Both the position numbers and the translations under genes were made by a program. From Mangrovicoccus sp. HB161399 (GTDB taxonomy: Bacteria > Pseudomonadota > Alphaproteobacteria > Rhodobacterales > Rhodobacteraceae), in assembly GCF_013184745.1 (NCBI RefSeq), contig NZ_JAATVU010000001.1, positions 124,001 through 188,000 of the forward strand: DNA of 64,000 nucleotides. Reading direction: 5' to 3'. Positions within the stretch are counted from its first letter, which is position 1, and every line of letters starts with the position of its first letter. Below the pieces are notes generated by a model. The model made no database searches. It worked only from the letters and a program-made list of their open reading frames with translations, and was not told the origin of the DNA. Shown piece by piece: positions 15,679-24,617 of this stretch.

Positions 15679-17853
15679 TCAGTCGAGCTTGCCCACGGAG
15701 AAGAACATCGTCTCTCCGGAATGGTCGTCGACGCCGTCATTGTCGGTGGAGACCCAGGCCGTGCCGTCCGCGGCGATGGCCAGGCCCTCGACCTTGTCGA
15801 GCACGAAGCCCCCCGTGGCCGTCAGGTCGGGGATGAGGTCGCGGACCTCTTCCTTCGGCACGATCGGCATGTCGCCCCCGGTCAGAGAGGCGGGCACCAT
15901 GGCCGAGGCCGGGATGCGGTAGATCTTCTTGGTCACCGCGTTCTCGCCGATCTGGTTGTCGCGCTCGACGACATAGACGTAATCGCCATGCAGGGTGATC
16001 TCGCTCAGCCCGACCCAGCCGGTCTCCGGCTGCGCCTTGCCGTAGCGCACCGCGCCCCATTCGCCGGTCGCGGGGGTGTAGGCGACGAGCTTCACGGTGT
16101 TCTCCGGATCGTCCTTCCACTCGCGCTGCGTGGCCATCCACAGCGTGCCGCCGATCTTGGCGATGCCCTCGAAGCCGAAGCGGGTCTGGTTCGCCGCCAG
16201 CGCCTCTGGGATCAGCACCTCCTCGATGATTGCGCCGTCCATGCCGACCTTGTAGATCGCATGCGGGATGCCCTTGTCGGCATTGCCCTCGTTGGCCACC
16301 CAGAACGCATCGCCGTCGAGCGTGATGCCCTCCATGTCCATGTGCGCGGCCGGGGCGCCGTCTCGGGTGACGCGGATCGCCTTGACGATCTTCGCCGGGC
16401 TCGAGGAGACGTCGATCTGGAAGATCGTCGGCTGCTTGCCGTAGAAGCTGTCGGTCACCGCGTAGAGCGTGCCGTCCTCTGCCGCCACCTGTCCCGAGAT
16501 CGCGCCCCAGCCGACCAGCACGCCGTTCCCGTCGCGCAGCCCGTCCGCGGTCAGCATCGGATAGGCGGCCGGCGCCTCCTGGTACTGGTAGATCATCGCA
16601 TGGGCGCGCACGCCGCCATCCTCGATCAGGTCGGTCTCGTTGGCCGAGGCGATCAGCCCGCGGCTCTCGATCACGGCGAAGCTCTCCGGGCCGATGCCCG
16701 AGGGCAGCAGCTGCTTCAGCACCGGGTTGGCCGGGTCGGTGACGTCATAGACGCCGAAGGCGCCGCCGCGCTCGGAACCGACGAAGGCCATCGGCACGCC
16801 GCCGAAAGTGCCATGCGCCAGGGATTCCGGCTCCACGCCCTTCGCGTCCGACCGCTTGTCCGGATAGTGGCCGATGGAGACCAGCGCATGCTCGAAGGAG
16901 GAATTCGACTCGTAGACGACGGAGCCGTCCTTGTTCCAGATGGTCCAGCCGCGGCTGCCGCCATCCATGTCGCCTTCGTTTGCCGTGGCGAAATGGTCGT
17001 CATCAAGCCATTTCACGGTGTCGGGCTCGCGCAGGCGGCCCGGCTGCTCGCTGACCGGCAGGATCGAGGCGCGGTCGTCGTCCAGATCCACCTCGGCCAG
17101 GTCGACGGCCCCGGCGGAGAAGCTGGCGATCACCTCGCCCTCCTTCGAGACGACGACGATATGGTTGTTCTCCTGCATCGTCATCACGGTCTCTCCGAGG
17201 CCGTTGATGTCGACATATTCCGGCTCGGGGTCTTCCGGCGCGACCTCGGCCAGGCCGGTGACGTCCACGGTCTTCAGGCTGGCGCAGTCGGCGCCCGCAT
17301 CGGTGACGTCCAGCATCGACAGCCAGCCCGCGGGCATCTGGCCGACGCGGCCGTCGCCCAGGTCTTCGTCGCGCTCGTTCTCGATGGCGATGGCGATGAA
17401 GCTGCCGTCCTTCGCCGCGGCGATGCTGTCGGGCTGGCCGCCCAGGTCGCATTCGGCCGTCACGGCCTTCGAGGCGAGGTCGATGGTGACCAGCTTGCCC
17501 GACGGATCGGCATAGGACCCGGAGGTGTTGACGGCGGCATAGGCGCGGGTGCCGATCACGGCGACCGAGGTCGGTTCGCCCTGCATGTCGACATTGCCCA
17601 GCGGCTTCGGCGCGGCCGGATCGGTGATGTCGATCAGGCCGATCACGCCCAGCGGGCTGTCGGAATAGACCAGCGTCATGCCGTCGGGCGTAGCGACCAT
17701 GATTTCCGGCGAGGTCTCGCGGGCGGTGTCCTCGCCCTCGGCCATGTTGTGCCAGGTGGCGAAACTGGCGATGCGGTTGAAATTCATCTCGGCCATCGCC
17801 GACCCGGCGGCCAGCGCGAGCACGGAGGTCAGGCACATAAGGCGTGCGGTCAT
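15679..17853 (-). CDS. Exported esterase-like/phytase-like beta-propeller protein
   Basis: 724 residues from the ATG at 17853, which has AGGGGA upstream; the frame stays open much further upstream but that part lacks coding character. A Sec signal peptide (MTARLMCLTSVLALAAGSAMA) ends near residue 21. Repeated blade-like segments (GLIDITDPAAPKPLG; GVYDVTDPANPVLKQ) and Asp-rich loops indicate a choice-of-anchor / beta-propeller N-terminal half, and the C-terminal half (from about residue 440) matches the esterase-like activity of phytase family (MDMEGITLDGDAFWVANEG; FEGIAKIGGTLWMATQRE). A periplasmic phosphoester hydrolase role is inferred from the family. Confidence 0.86.
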   Translation of the reverse strand: MTARLMCLTSVLALAAGSAMAEMNFNRIASFATWHNMAEGEDTARETSPEIMVATPDGMTLVYSDSPLGVIGLIDITDPAAPKPLGNVDMQGEPTSVAVIGTRAYAAVNTSGSYADPSGKLVTIDLASKAVTAECDLGGQPDSIAAAKDGSFIAIAIENERDEDLGDGRVGQMPAGWLSMLDVTDAGADCASLKTVDVTGLAEVAPEDPEPEYVDINGLGETVMTMQENNHIVVVSKEGEVIASFSAGAVDLAEVDLDDDRASILPVSEQPGRLREPDTVKWLDDDHFATANEGDMDGGSRGWTIWNKDGSVVYESNSSFEHALVSIGHYPDKRSDAKGVEPESLAHGTFGGVPMAFVGSERGGAFGVYDVTDPANPVLKQLLPSGIGPESFAVIESRGLIASANETDLIEDGGVRAHAMIYQYQEAPAAYPMLTADGLRDGNGVLVGWGAISGQVAAEDGTLYAVTDSFYGKQPTIFQIDVSSSPAKIVKAIRVTRDGAPAAHMDMEGITLDGDAFWVANEGNADKGIPHAIYKVGMDGAIIEEVLIPEALAANQTRFGFEGIAKIGGTLWMATQREWKDDPENTVKLVAYTPATGEWGAVRYGKAQPETGWVGLSEITLHGDYVYVVERDNQIGENAVTKKIYRIPASAMVPASLTGGDMPIVPKEEVRDLIPDLTATGGFVLDKVEGLAIAADGTAWVSTDNDGVDDHSGETMFFSVGKLD

Positions 17854-18727
17854 GGGAATCCCCTGGTTCCGGTGCAAATCGCGCCACAGGTCCCTGCGCA
17901 CCGCAACGCGCGCATGACGGTTCCGTGTCAGTTTCGTGAAACCTCGCGGGCGCGCGGCACGGATCCTGCACGGGCTGCCGCACTGGTTGCGGGCGCAGCG
18001 CGATGGCGGCGGTGCCTCCGGCCGGAGCTTGCGCCGGACCCCCATTTCGGCAGATGCCGGCCGGCCGCCGCAGGCCAATCGCCGGTCCCGCAGCTCGTGC
18101 GGCCCGCCGCAGCCCTGCCAAGCGGATCCCGCGGGCGCCCCTGTCCAGGCATGCTGCCCGGCGCCCAAGCTGGCCCCGCCCAGCACACCGGCGGGAAAGC
18201 CCCGGCGGAGCCACATCGGCGCGCCGATGGCGCCCATTGGATGGCCGCTCCAGAGCGGAATCGCCTTGCCGGGAAAAGTGCGGGTGTCACGGACAGGAGG
18301 TTGTCCGGCCGTCAGGCGCGACGTGCCGCTGTTCCGGCGCTTCGACACGTCGGCGCCATTGCAGCATGCCAGCGGGCTTCGGCGAGCGGGCTCGCCGCCT
18401 TGCCCGAAGCGGGGCGAGCGCTTGCCGGCCGAACCCGGGCAACGCCGGCAGCGGACAGTTCTTCCGGCCGGAATCCGCCCCGGGGCGGCCGCGGGGCCCG
18501 CAGCGCCGATGCAGAAGGTCAGCGGCGCATCCCGACCTTGCCGGAACCGGCCGAACGGTTCGCCCGACCTGCCCCAGCCTGGCGCCGAAAAGCGCCCGCA
18601 CCGCTCCGGATCATGGCCCGTCGAGCGCCCGGGCCGACCCGGACAGCTTCCCGGACGGACCTGCGAGCGTCTGGAAGGCCGCCAGCAGCGCGCTGCGCGG
18701 GACCAGGATGCCGCCCGCGGCCGCCTG
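17854..18727. other. Gene-free GC-rich stretch
   Basis: About 870 bases between the start of the phytase-like gene and the end of the DUF1501 gene. Long frames on both strands are Arg/Pro/Gly-rich and match nothing. Several short perfect dyads occur, for example CGGCGAGC facing GCTCGCCG near 18381-18398. The promoter of the phytase-like gene should lie at its left end, where the sequence is least GC-rich (about 17900-17945). Confidence 0.5.
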
Positions 18728-19909
18728 TCAGAGGACGATCTGCGGCGCGCCGCCCATGTCGAGCCCCGGGAAGACCGTCCTTTCCAGATCGCCCGCGCCG
18801 GTGCCGTAAAGCGTGCGGATCGCCCCGGCCGCCAGCGCCCGGACGTCGCCGGTCGGCATCAGGTCGCGGCGGTCGTAGAGCGAGGCCTCGTCGAGACCCG
18901 GCCAGCCGCCGAAGACCTTGCCGCCGCGCACCGCCCCCCCGGCCATCAGCATCGCGCCGCCGGTGCCGTGATCGGTTCCCTTGGTGCCGTTCTCCCGCGC
19001 AGTGCGGCCGAACTCGGTCATGGCCACGATCGCCGTGCGGTCCCAGACCGGGCCAAGGCCCGCCTGGAGGTGCAGGATCGTCTCGCGCAGCTGCTTCAGC
19101 GGCCGCTTCAGCGCCGCCTCCTGCCCGCCATGGGTGTCCCAGCCGGTGATCGAAAAGGCCGCCAGCCGGGTCTCGCCCAGAAGCTGCTGCGACAGGTATT
19201 CCGCCACCTGGACATGCTGCGGCTGCGAGCGGTCGGCGCTTTCGGCATCCTCCGCGGCCAGCTCGAACATCCGCGCCGCCTGGTCGCGGAACAGCGGATC
19301 GTCATGGAAGACCAGCTCCGCCAGCCGCTTGCCCTGCGGGCTGAGCGTGTCCGCCCGCTGGGGGTACCAGTTGCTGGCCGGGGCCGGGCCGCGCAGGATC
19401 AGGTCCGACTCGCGCCCCACGGCAAAGGCCGTGCGCGCCGTCGCGCCGGGGATCAGGCCCGCCAGCCGGTTCAGCCAGCCCGAGTCGCGGCTATGCGCGC
19501 CCTCCATCGCCGGCAGCCCGGCCTCGAGGATGTCCTGCCCCTCGAAATGGCTGCGCTTGTCGCGGTAGGGCGTCGACACCGCATGGGCGAAGCCCAGCTG
19601 CCCGGCCTGCCAGAGCGGCATCAGCTCGGCCAGTTCCGGATGGAGCGCGAAGAAGCCGTCGAGCGGCAGCGCCTCCGGCCCCGCGGCCAGCCCCGGCCGC
19701 AGCGCCGCATAGTCCGGATCGCCCACCGGGCGCAGCACGTCGAGCCCGTCCATCGCGCCCCTGAGGACGATCACCACCAGCCGGTGGTCGGAGGGGGCGG
19801 AGGCCAGGGTGACCGGCGTCACCAGCGGGCTGGCCGCCAGGCAGCAGCCGGTGAAGCCGCGGAGCAGCGTGCGGCGCGTCAGCCGGGCGGATCGGGAAAA
19901 GTCCTGCAT
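18728..19909 (-). CDS. DUF1501 family exported protein
   Basis: 393 residues. A twin-arginine type leader (RLTRRTLLRGFTGCCLAA) points to Tat export. The mature part carries the DUF1501 (sulphatase-like fold) features RLVVIVLRGAMDGLDVLRP near residue 45, SITGWDTHGGQ near 255 and VAMTEFGRTARENGTKGTDH near 295. DUF1501 proteins nearly always pair with DUF1800 proteins, as here, and the pair is linked to periplasmic or surface functions that remain undefined. Confidence 0.9.
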   Translation of the reverse strand: MQDFSRSARLTRRTLLRGFTGCCLAASPLVTPVTLASAPSDHRLVVIVLRGAMDGLDVLRPVGDPDYAALRPGLAAGPEALPLDGFFALHPELAELMPLWQAGQLGFAHAVSTPYRDKRSHFEGQDILEAGLPAMEGAHSRDSGWLNRLAGLIPGATARTAFAVGRESDLILRGPAPASNWYPQRADTLSPQGKRLAELVFHDDPLFRDQAARMFELAAEDAESADRSQPQHVQVAEYLSQQLLGETRLAAFSITGWDTHGGQEAALKRPLKQLRETILHLQAGLGPVWDRTAIVAMTEFGRTARENGTKGTDHGTGGAMLMAGGAVRGGKVFGGWPGLDEASLYDRRDLMPTGDVRALAAGAIRTLYGTGAGDLERTVFPGLDMGGAPQIVL

Positions 19910-19925
19910 CGTCGCGACTCCTGTC

Positions 19926-21323
19926 CTAGCGTCTCTGGAATTCCGGCGAGATCAGCACCAGGCCGATCCCCTCGCCGCGCGTCTCGGCAGCCCCGGCGGC
20001 AAAGCGCAGCCGCTCCCCCGCCAGCGGCCCCAGTGCCGCCTCGGCCAGCTGCAGCGGCTCCGCCATCGCGGGCACGCCCGGCATGGAGGAGGCCCGCATC
20101 GCCCATTTCAGCCGCTGCGCCAGCGCATTGGCGGTGATCCAGGCCGCCCCTTCCTCGGGCCAGCCGTTCGGCCCGTCGGGCTCGCCCCAGCGCTGTCCCA
20201 TGAAAATCAGCGGATTGACCAGATCCCGGTAGGTCTGGCGCGGCGTCTCCCGCGCGGTGGCGACGAGGGCATGCGGATCGGCGCCCAGGCCGCGCAGCGC
20301 GCTGGTGACGTAATCCACCGGCCGCTTGATCTTCTGCAGCTCGGGCGCCCAGGCGGCGGGATGCGACAGCATCGCGTCATAGACCTGCATCAGGTCGCCC
20401 CCGCTCTCGCGGTAGCGCGCGGCCATCGAGGCCACCAGGTCCTCGTCCGGCGTGTCGGAAACGAAATGCACCGCCAGCTTGCGGCTGAGATGCGCAGCCG
20501 TGTCGGGATGCACCGCCAGGTAGTCGAGCGCGTTCAGGATGTCCTGCAGCTGGTCGCGCCGCGGGCTGGAGGAGAATCCCAGCACATGTTCGGCCCCGGG
20601 CTCGGCGCGGCCCGGCTGGAAAACCATTTCCATCTCGTTCGTCACGTTGAGCCCCGCCAGCAGCTCGGCCATCTGGCGGACATCCTCCTGGCCGTAGCCC
20701 GCATCGACCCCGACGGTATGCAGCTCCAGCAGCTCCCGGCCGAGATTCTCGTTCAGACCCAGCCGCCGGTTCGGCCGGTTTTCCGCCAGCTTCGAGCCGG
20801 GTCCGACCGAGGTGTTCTGGTTGAGATACTGCAGCATGACCGGATGCAGTTCGGCCGCCTTCAGCATGTCGGCGAACTTGCCCGCCACGTTCGGCCGGAT
20901 CGCGGCGTCGACATAGGTGTCCACCCGGTTCCGCAGGAAGGCCCCCCGCCCCGCGGCCGTGAAATGGTCCGCCCAGAACAGGGTCAGCCGGTCGCGGAAC
21001 CCGTCATCCGCGGCGACCCCGCGCGACACGGTCGATGCCAGCCCCTCCAGCCAGTGGCGGCGCTCCGACTTGCGGATTTCCTTGAGCATGTCGAGGACCT
21101 CCTGCGGATCGGCGTCACCCTGGTTCCTGGCCTTGACCAGCGCGCGATAGGGTTCGACCCAGGGCAGCACGTCGTCCATCGGCGAGACCGGGAAGGCCGC
21201 GGCGCCGCTGTCGGGGCCTGACAGCGCGTCCAGCATGGCTTGTGCCGAGGCGGGATCGGGATGGACCGGACTGCGCCCGGTGCCGAAGCGGATGGCGGCG
21301 AGATGGGGCTGGAACAAGGACAC
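19926..21323 (-). CDS. DUF1800 family protein
   Basis: 465 residues from a GTG at 21323 preceded by AGAGGGAC; a longer frame upstream lacks coding character. Family motifs: LAAIRFGTGRSP at the N-terminus, DRLTLFWADHFTA near residue 128, NENLGRELLELHTVGVD near 215 and HLSRKLAVHFVSD near 290. No export signal is obvious, unlike its DUF1501 partner. The 16-base gap to the DUF1501 gene indicates one transcript. Confidence 0.9.
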   Translation of the reverse strand: MSLFQPHLAAIRFGTGRSPVHPDPASAQAMLDALSGPDSGAAAFPVSPMDDVLPWVEPYRALVKARNQGDADPQEVLDMLKEIRKSERRHWLEGLASTVSRGVAADDGFRDRLTLFWADHFTAAGRGAFLRNRVDTYVDAAIRPNVAGKFADMLKAAELHPVMLQYLNQNTSVGPGSKLAENRPNRRLGLNENLGRELLELHTVGVDAGYGQEDVRQMAELLAGLNVTNEMEMVFQPGRAEPGAEHVLGFSSSPRRDQLQDILNALDYLAVHPDTAAHLSRKLAVHFVSDTPDEDLVASMAARYRESGGDLMQVYDAMLSHPAAWAPELQKIKRPVDYVTSALRGLGADPHALVATARETPRQTYRDLVNPLIFMGQRWGEPDGPNGWPEEGAAWITANALAQRLKWAMRASSMPGVPAMAEPLQLAEAALGPLAGERLRFAAGAAETRGEGIGLVLISPEFQRR

Positions 21324-21706
21324 GTCCCTCTGCTGGACCTGGATACCCGGGCATTTCCGGCAGATTACACGAAAACCGCGCCGGCCGTCATGACTTCGCG
21401 GTGAACCCGGCGGGTTGCCGCCTGCCCCGTCCCTACCGCAGGAAGCGCGGGCCGCGCACTCGCCCCGGGATTGCAGGCCGGCCGCCCCCGATGGCCTGCG
21501 GCCTGCCCGGTTCCGCGGCACCCGGCATGTGCGAGTCGGCCGATTGCACGGCGCCCCGCCGAATGCGCATTTGCGCACCAAAATTCGTGAAATTATTCAT
21601 TCTGTGCGTCATAGATCACATCAACCCGGCATCTCCGGAAAATCCGGCCGGACAAACGGGCCGGGAGGGGTTGAACCCCCGGCCCGCAGCACGTAGATGA
21701 GCCGTC
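21324..21706. other. Intergenic region holding the promoters of the DUF1800 operon and the SRP RNA
   Basis: No gene is seen in 21324-21706. The segment 21577-21625 is much more AT-rich than its surroundings (ATTCGTGAAATTATTCATTC is part of it) and is the best place for a promoter toward ffs. A TGCGCA pair separated by TT lies at 21564-21577. Confidence 0.45.
21658..21685. repeat. Stable hairpin just upstream of ffs
   Basis: GGGCCGGG at 21658-21665 pairs perfectly with CCCGGCCC at 21678-21685, and the inner bases GGTT/AACC can extend the stem. There is no T run on either side, so it is not a standard intrinsic terminator. It may mark the 5' boundary of the SRP RNA precursor. Confidence 0.5.
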
Positions 21707-21800
21707 GAGAGGTTGGCGCGGGCAGGCACCTCGCCAACCCGGTCAGGTCCGGAAGGAAGCAGCCGTAACGAGCCCCGCTTGGGTCGTTGTCCAGCCTCTC
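21707..21800 (+). ncRNA. ffs: Bacterial signal recognition particle RNA (4.5S, small type)
   Basis: Recognised by the conserved domain IV: GGTCAGGTCCGGAAGGAAGC followed by AGCC, the binding platform for Ffh. The outer helix closes between GAGAGGTTGG at 21707-21716 and CCAGCCTCTC at 21791-21800 with one G-U pair, giving about 94 nucleotides. Ends are defined by this helix and may be off by a few bases. With Ffh and FtsY the RNA targets nascent membrane proteins to SecYEG. Its place upstream of dnaX recalls the arrangement in many bacteria. Confidence 0.95.
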
Positions 21801-21814
21801 ACTCCACTCCCCCG

Positions 21815-22207
21815 TCATGCCGACTTGAGGAACTCCTCGGCGACCTCGTCGATCGTGGTTGTCCCGGCCATTGCCTTGATGAGCAATTCGAGAACGAGGC
21901 CGATCATCTTGAGCTTGAGCGAATACGGCAGGATCGGAACGCTCAGCAAGTCCGCCAGGATAGGGGCGAGGTTTTCCTTCAGGATGTCCGCCGCCATGTC
22001 CTCGAGCTGGAAGGCGGGATCGTTCAGCGCGTCGAGATACTCGTTCTGAACCTTCGAGGTGATGATGATGTCGATGGCGATCACGAATTTGACCCAGGCC
22101 TTGCGTTCGCTCTTGCCCCTGACGAGCGGCAGGTCGAACTTCCGGTCGAGGGCTTCCGCAAGTTTCTTCTGCTGGGAGTCGCTGAGAAATGTCTGTTTTT
22201 CGGACAT
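21815..22207 (-). CDS. Small uncharacterised helical protein
   Basis: 130 residues, not recognised. The sequence is predicted almost wholly helical, with LSDSQQKKLAEALDRKFDLP at the N-terminus, then KAWVKFVIAIDIIITSKV and a hydrophobic LPYSLKLKMIGLVLELLIKA near the C-terminus. It is Lys/Ile-rich and visibly less GC-rich than neighbouring genes, which suggests recent acquisition. No signal peptide; the hydrophobic stretches contain charges and look amphipathic rather than membrane spanning. It points toward ffs, ending 15 bases from it, and diverges from dnaX. Confidence 0.75.
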   Translation of the reverse strand: MSEKQTFLSDSQQKKLAEALDRKFDLPLVRGKSERKAWVKFVIAIDIIITSKVQNEYLDALNDPAFQLEDMAADILKENLAPILADLLSVPILPYSLKLKMIGLVLELLIKAMAGTTTIDEVAEEFLKSA

Positions 22208-22230
22208 GTCAAAATTCCATCTGTCAAAAT
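22207..22230. promoter_or_regulatory. Direct repeat TGTCAAAAT x2 in the divergent promoter region
   Basis: Two exact copies of TGTCAAAAT at 22207-22215 and 22222-22230, 15 bases apart, covering the start codon of the small unknown gene on the minus strand. On the minus strand both copies read ATTTTGACA, resembling -35 boxes. The region is AT-rich in contrast to both neighbours. Confidence 0.45.
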
Positions 22231-22393
22231 GCAGTTTTCAATGGTTCGCGCATGAAAAGAAGCGCGCCCTGACGCTAGGGCATCGGCGCGGGAATGTCAC
22301 CCCCATGCGGCGCAGCCACCTCGCACATAGCCCGCTCTGGACCCGGTCCAGCACAGCGCATAGGGTGCGGCGACGGCAAGGACAGGACAGGGC

Positions 22394-24142
22394 ATGAGCG
22401 ACACCGATCAGGGCTACCGCGTGCTGGCGCGCAAGTACCGCCCCGAAACCTTCGACGACCTGATGGGCCAGGAGGCCATGGTCCGGACGCTGAAGAACGC
22501 CTTCGAGGCAGGCCGGATCGCGCAGGCCTTCATCATGACCGGCATCCGCGGCACCGGAAAGACCACCACCGCGCGGATCATCGCCAAGGGCATGAACTGC
22601 ATCGGCCCCGACGGCCAGGGCGGCCCCACGACGAAGCCCTGCGGCCAGTGCGAGCATTGCCGCGCGATTTCGGAAGGCCGCCATGTCGACGTGCTGGAGA
22701 TGGACGCCGCCTCCAATACCGGCGTCGACGACATCCGCTCGATGGTGCTCGACACCGTTGCCTATGCGCCGAGCCAGGCGCGCTACAAGATCTTCATCAT
22801 CGACGAGGTCCACATGCTGTCGAAGAGCGCGTTCAACGCGCTGCTGAAGACGCTGGAGGAACCGCCGCGCCACGTGAAGTTCATCTTCGCCACCACCGAG
22901 ATCAACAAGGTCCCGGTGACCGTGCTCAGCCGCTGCCAGCGTTTCGACCTGCGCCGGATCGAGCCCGAGGTGATGATGGCGATGCTCTCGAAGATCGCCG
23001 CCTCGGAAGGCGCGGAAATCGGCGGAGATGCGCTGGCGCTGATCACGCGGGCCGCCGAAGGCTCGGCGCGCGACGCGACCTCGCTGCTCGACCAGGCGAT
23101 CAGCCACGGCGCTGGCGAGACCACCGCCGAGCAGGTCCGGGCGATGCTGGGCCTCGCCGACCGCGGGCGGGTGATGGACCTCTTCGACATGATCATGGGC
23201 GGGCGCGCGGCCGAGGCGCTGGCCGAACTGGCGCAGCAATATGCCGAGGGCGCCGACCCGATGGCGGTGATGCGCGACCTCGCCGAGATCACCCACTGGC
23301 TGTCGGTGGTCAAGATCACCCCCGAGGCGGCCGATGACCCCACGCTGCCGCCGGACGAGCGCAGCCGCGGCGCCGAGATGGCCGGGCGGCTGCCGATGCG
23401 GGCGCTGACCCGGATGTGGCAGATGCTGCTCAAGGCGCTCGAGGAAGTCGGCGCAGCGCCGAACGCGATGATGGCCGCCGAGATGGCGGTGATCCGGCTG
23501 ACCCATGTCGCCGACCTGCCGCCGCCCGACGAGCTGATCCGCAAGCTGCAGTCGACGCCCGCCCCCGCGGGCCCGGCCCCGAACGGCGCGGGCCATGGCG
23601 GCGGCCAGGCCTCCGCCCCCGTCGCCCGCGCCGCGGCGCCGGTGCGGATGGCAGGCGGCACCGCCGCGCAGCCGGTGGCGCAGGCCGCCCCCGCGCTCTC
23701 GGCCTTCCCCAGCTTCGAGGCGGTGCTGGAGCTGATCCGCGACAGGCGCGACATGCATCTGCTGGTCGAGGCCGAAACCGGCATCCGCCTGGTCTCCTAC
23801 AGCCCGGGCCGGATCGAGTTCACCCCGGCGCCGGGCGCGGCGCGCGACCTGGCGGCCAAGCTCGGCACCCGGCTGCAGCAATGGACCGGCGCCCGCTGGG
23901 CGGTAACCGTGTCGAATGCCGGCGGGCAGCCGACCGTGGCCGAGACCCGCGATGCCGAGAAGTCCGAAGCGCTCGACCGGGCGCGCAGCCATCCCGGCAT
24001 CGCCGCCGTCCTGGCGGTGCTGCCGCAGGCGCGGCTGGTCGAGGTGCGCCCGGTGCCCGCGCCCGAGGAGGAGGCTGCGGCCGAGGCCCTGCCGGAAATC
24101 GAGGAAATCGACGAGGACTGGGATCCCTTCGAGTCGGAATGA
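22394..24142 (+). CDS. dnaX: DNA polymerase III subunits gamma and tau
   Basis: 582 residues. AAA+ clamp-loader core: Walker A GIRGTGKT at residues 50-57, zinc-binding cysteines at 69, 83, 86 and 89, Walker B IIDEVH around 135-140 and the sensor SRC in VTVLSRCQRFDL. A Pro/Ala-rich linker (about 385-445) leads to the tau-type C-terminal domain (FEAVLELIRDRRDMHLLVEA) and an acidic tail. It loads the beta clamp and ties the polymerase cores together. It is followed by ybaB, the usual neighbour. Confidence 0.97.
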   Translation: MSDTDQGYRVLARKYRPETFDDLMGQEAMVRTLKNAFEAGRIAQAFIMTGIRGTGKTTTARIIAKGMNCIGPDGQGGPTTKPCGQCEHCRAISEGRHVDVLEMDAASNTGVDDIRSMVLDTVAYAPSQARYKIFIIDEVHMLSKSAFNALLKTLEEPPRHVKFIFATTEINKVPVTVLSRCQRFDLRRIEPEVMMAMLSKIAASEGAEIGGDALALITRAAEGSARDATSLLDQAISHGAGETTAEQVRAMLGLADRGRVMDLFDMIMGGRAAEALAELAQQYAEGADPMAVMRDLAEITHWLSVVKITPEAADDPTLPPDERSRGAEMAGRLPMRALTRMWQMLLKALEEVGAAPNAMMAAEMAVIRLTHVADLPPPDELIRKLQSTPAPAGPAPNGAGHGGGQASAPVARAAAPVRMAGGTAAQPVAQAAPALSAFPSFEAVLELIRDRRDMHLLVEAETGIRLVSYSPGRIEFTPAPGAARDLAAKLGTRLQQWTGARWAVTVSNAGGQPTVAETRDAEKSEALDRARSHPGIAAVLAVLPQARLVEVRPVPAPEEEAAAEALPEIEEIDEDWDPFESE

Positions 24143-24220
24143 GCCGCGCCTGCGGCTTGTGCACGGACCCGTGAGTCCCTAGATCCGCCGGGAACACGCG
24201 AACCACACGGGAGAACCGCG

Positions 24221-24568
24221 ATGCTGAAAGGTCTGGGCGCCCTGGGCGACATGGGCAAGATGATGAAGGCCGCGCAGGAGATGCAGTCCAAGATGGCTGC
24301 GCTGCAGGACGAGCTGGACACGATCATCGTCGAGGGCGAATCCGGCGCCGGGCTGGTGCGCGCCACCGCCACGGCCAAGGGCGAGCTGAAGAGCCTCGAG
24401 ATCGATCCCAAGGTCTTCTCCCCCGAGGACAAGGAAATGGCCGAGGATCTGATCCTGGCCGCGATCAAGGACACCCAGGCCCGCGCCTCGAAGCGCGCCC
24501 AGACGGAAATGGGCAAGCTGGCCGAGAGCATGGGTCTGCCGGCCGACATGAAGCTGCCGGGCATGTGA
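24221..24568 (+). CDS. ybaB: YbaB/EbfC family nucleoid-associated protein
   Basis: 115 residues. Starts MLKGLGALGDMGKMMKAAQE and shows the family core MAALQDELDTIIVEGESGAG followed by VRATATAKGELKSLEIDP. Forms tweezer-like dimers that bind DNA. It lies 78 bases after dnaX; recR, which commonly follows it, is not present here. Confidence 0.95.
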   Translation: MLKGLGALGDMGKMMKAAQEMQSKMAALQDELDTIIVEGESGAGLVRATATAKGELKSLEIDPKVFSPEDKEMAEDLILAAIKDTQARASKRAQTEMGKLAESMGLPADMKLPGM

Positions 24569-24572
24569 GCCT

Positions 24573-24617
24573 GCCGCCCGTTCCGCGGCGCGCCGGCCGG
24601 ACCGCGGAACGGGCGGC
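24573..24617 (+). terminator. Very long hairpin ending the dnaX-ybaB unit
   Basis: A perfect 16-base stem (GCCGCCCGTTCCGCGG at 24573-24588 with its complement at 24602-24617) encloses a 13-base loop. It starts four bases after the ybaB stop. No T run follows, so termination may need Rho or the structure may protect the 3' end. Confidence 0.6.

Noticed and set aside
15721-19149. A 1,142-codon plus-strand frame across the phytase-like and DUF1501 genes
   Set aside because: Antisense shadow that crosses two real genes and a spacer; no motif and no ribosome binding site.
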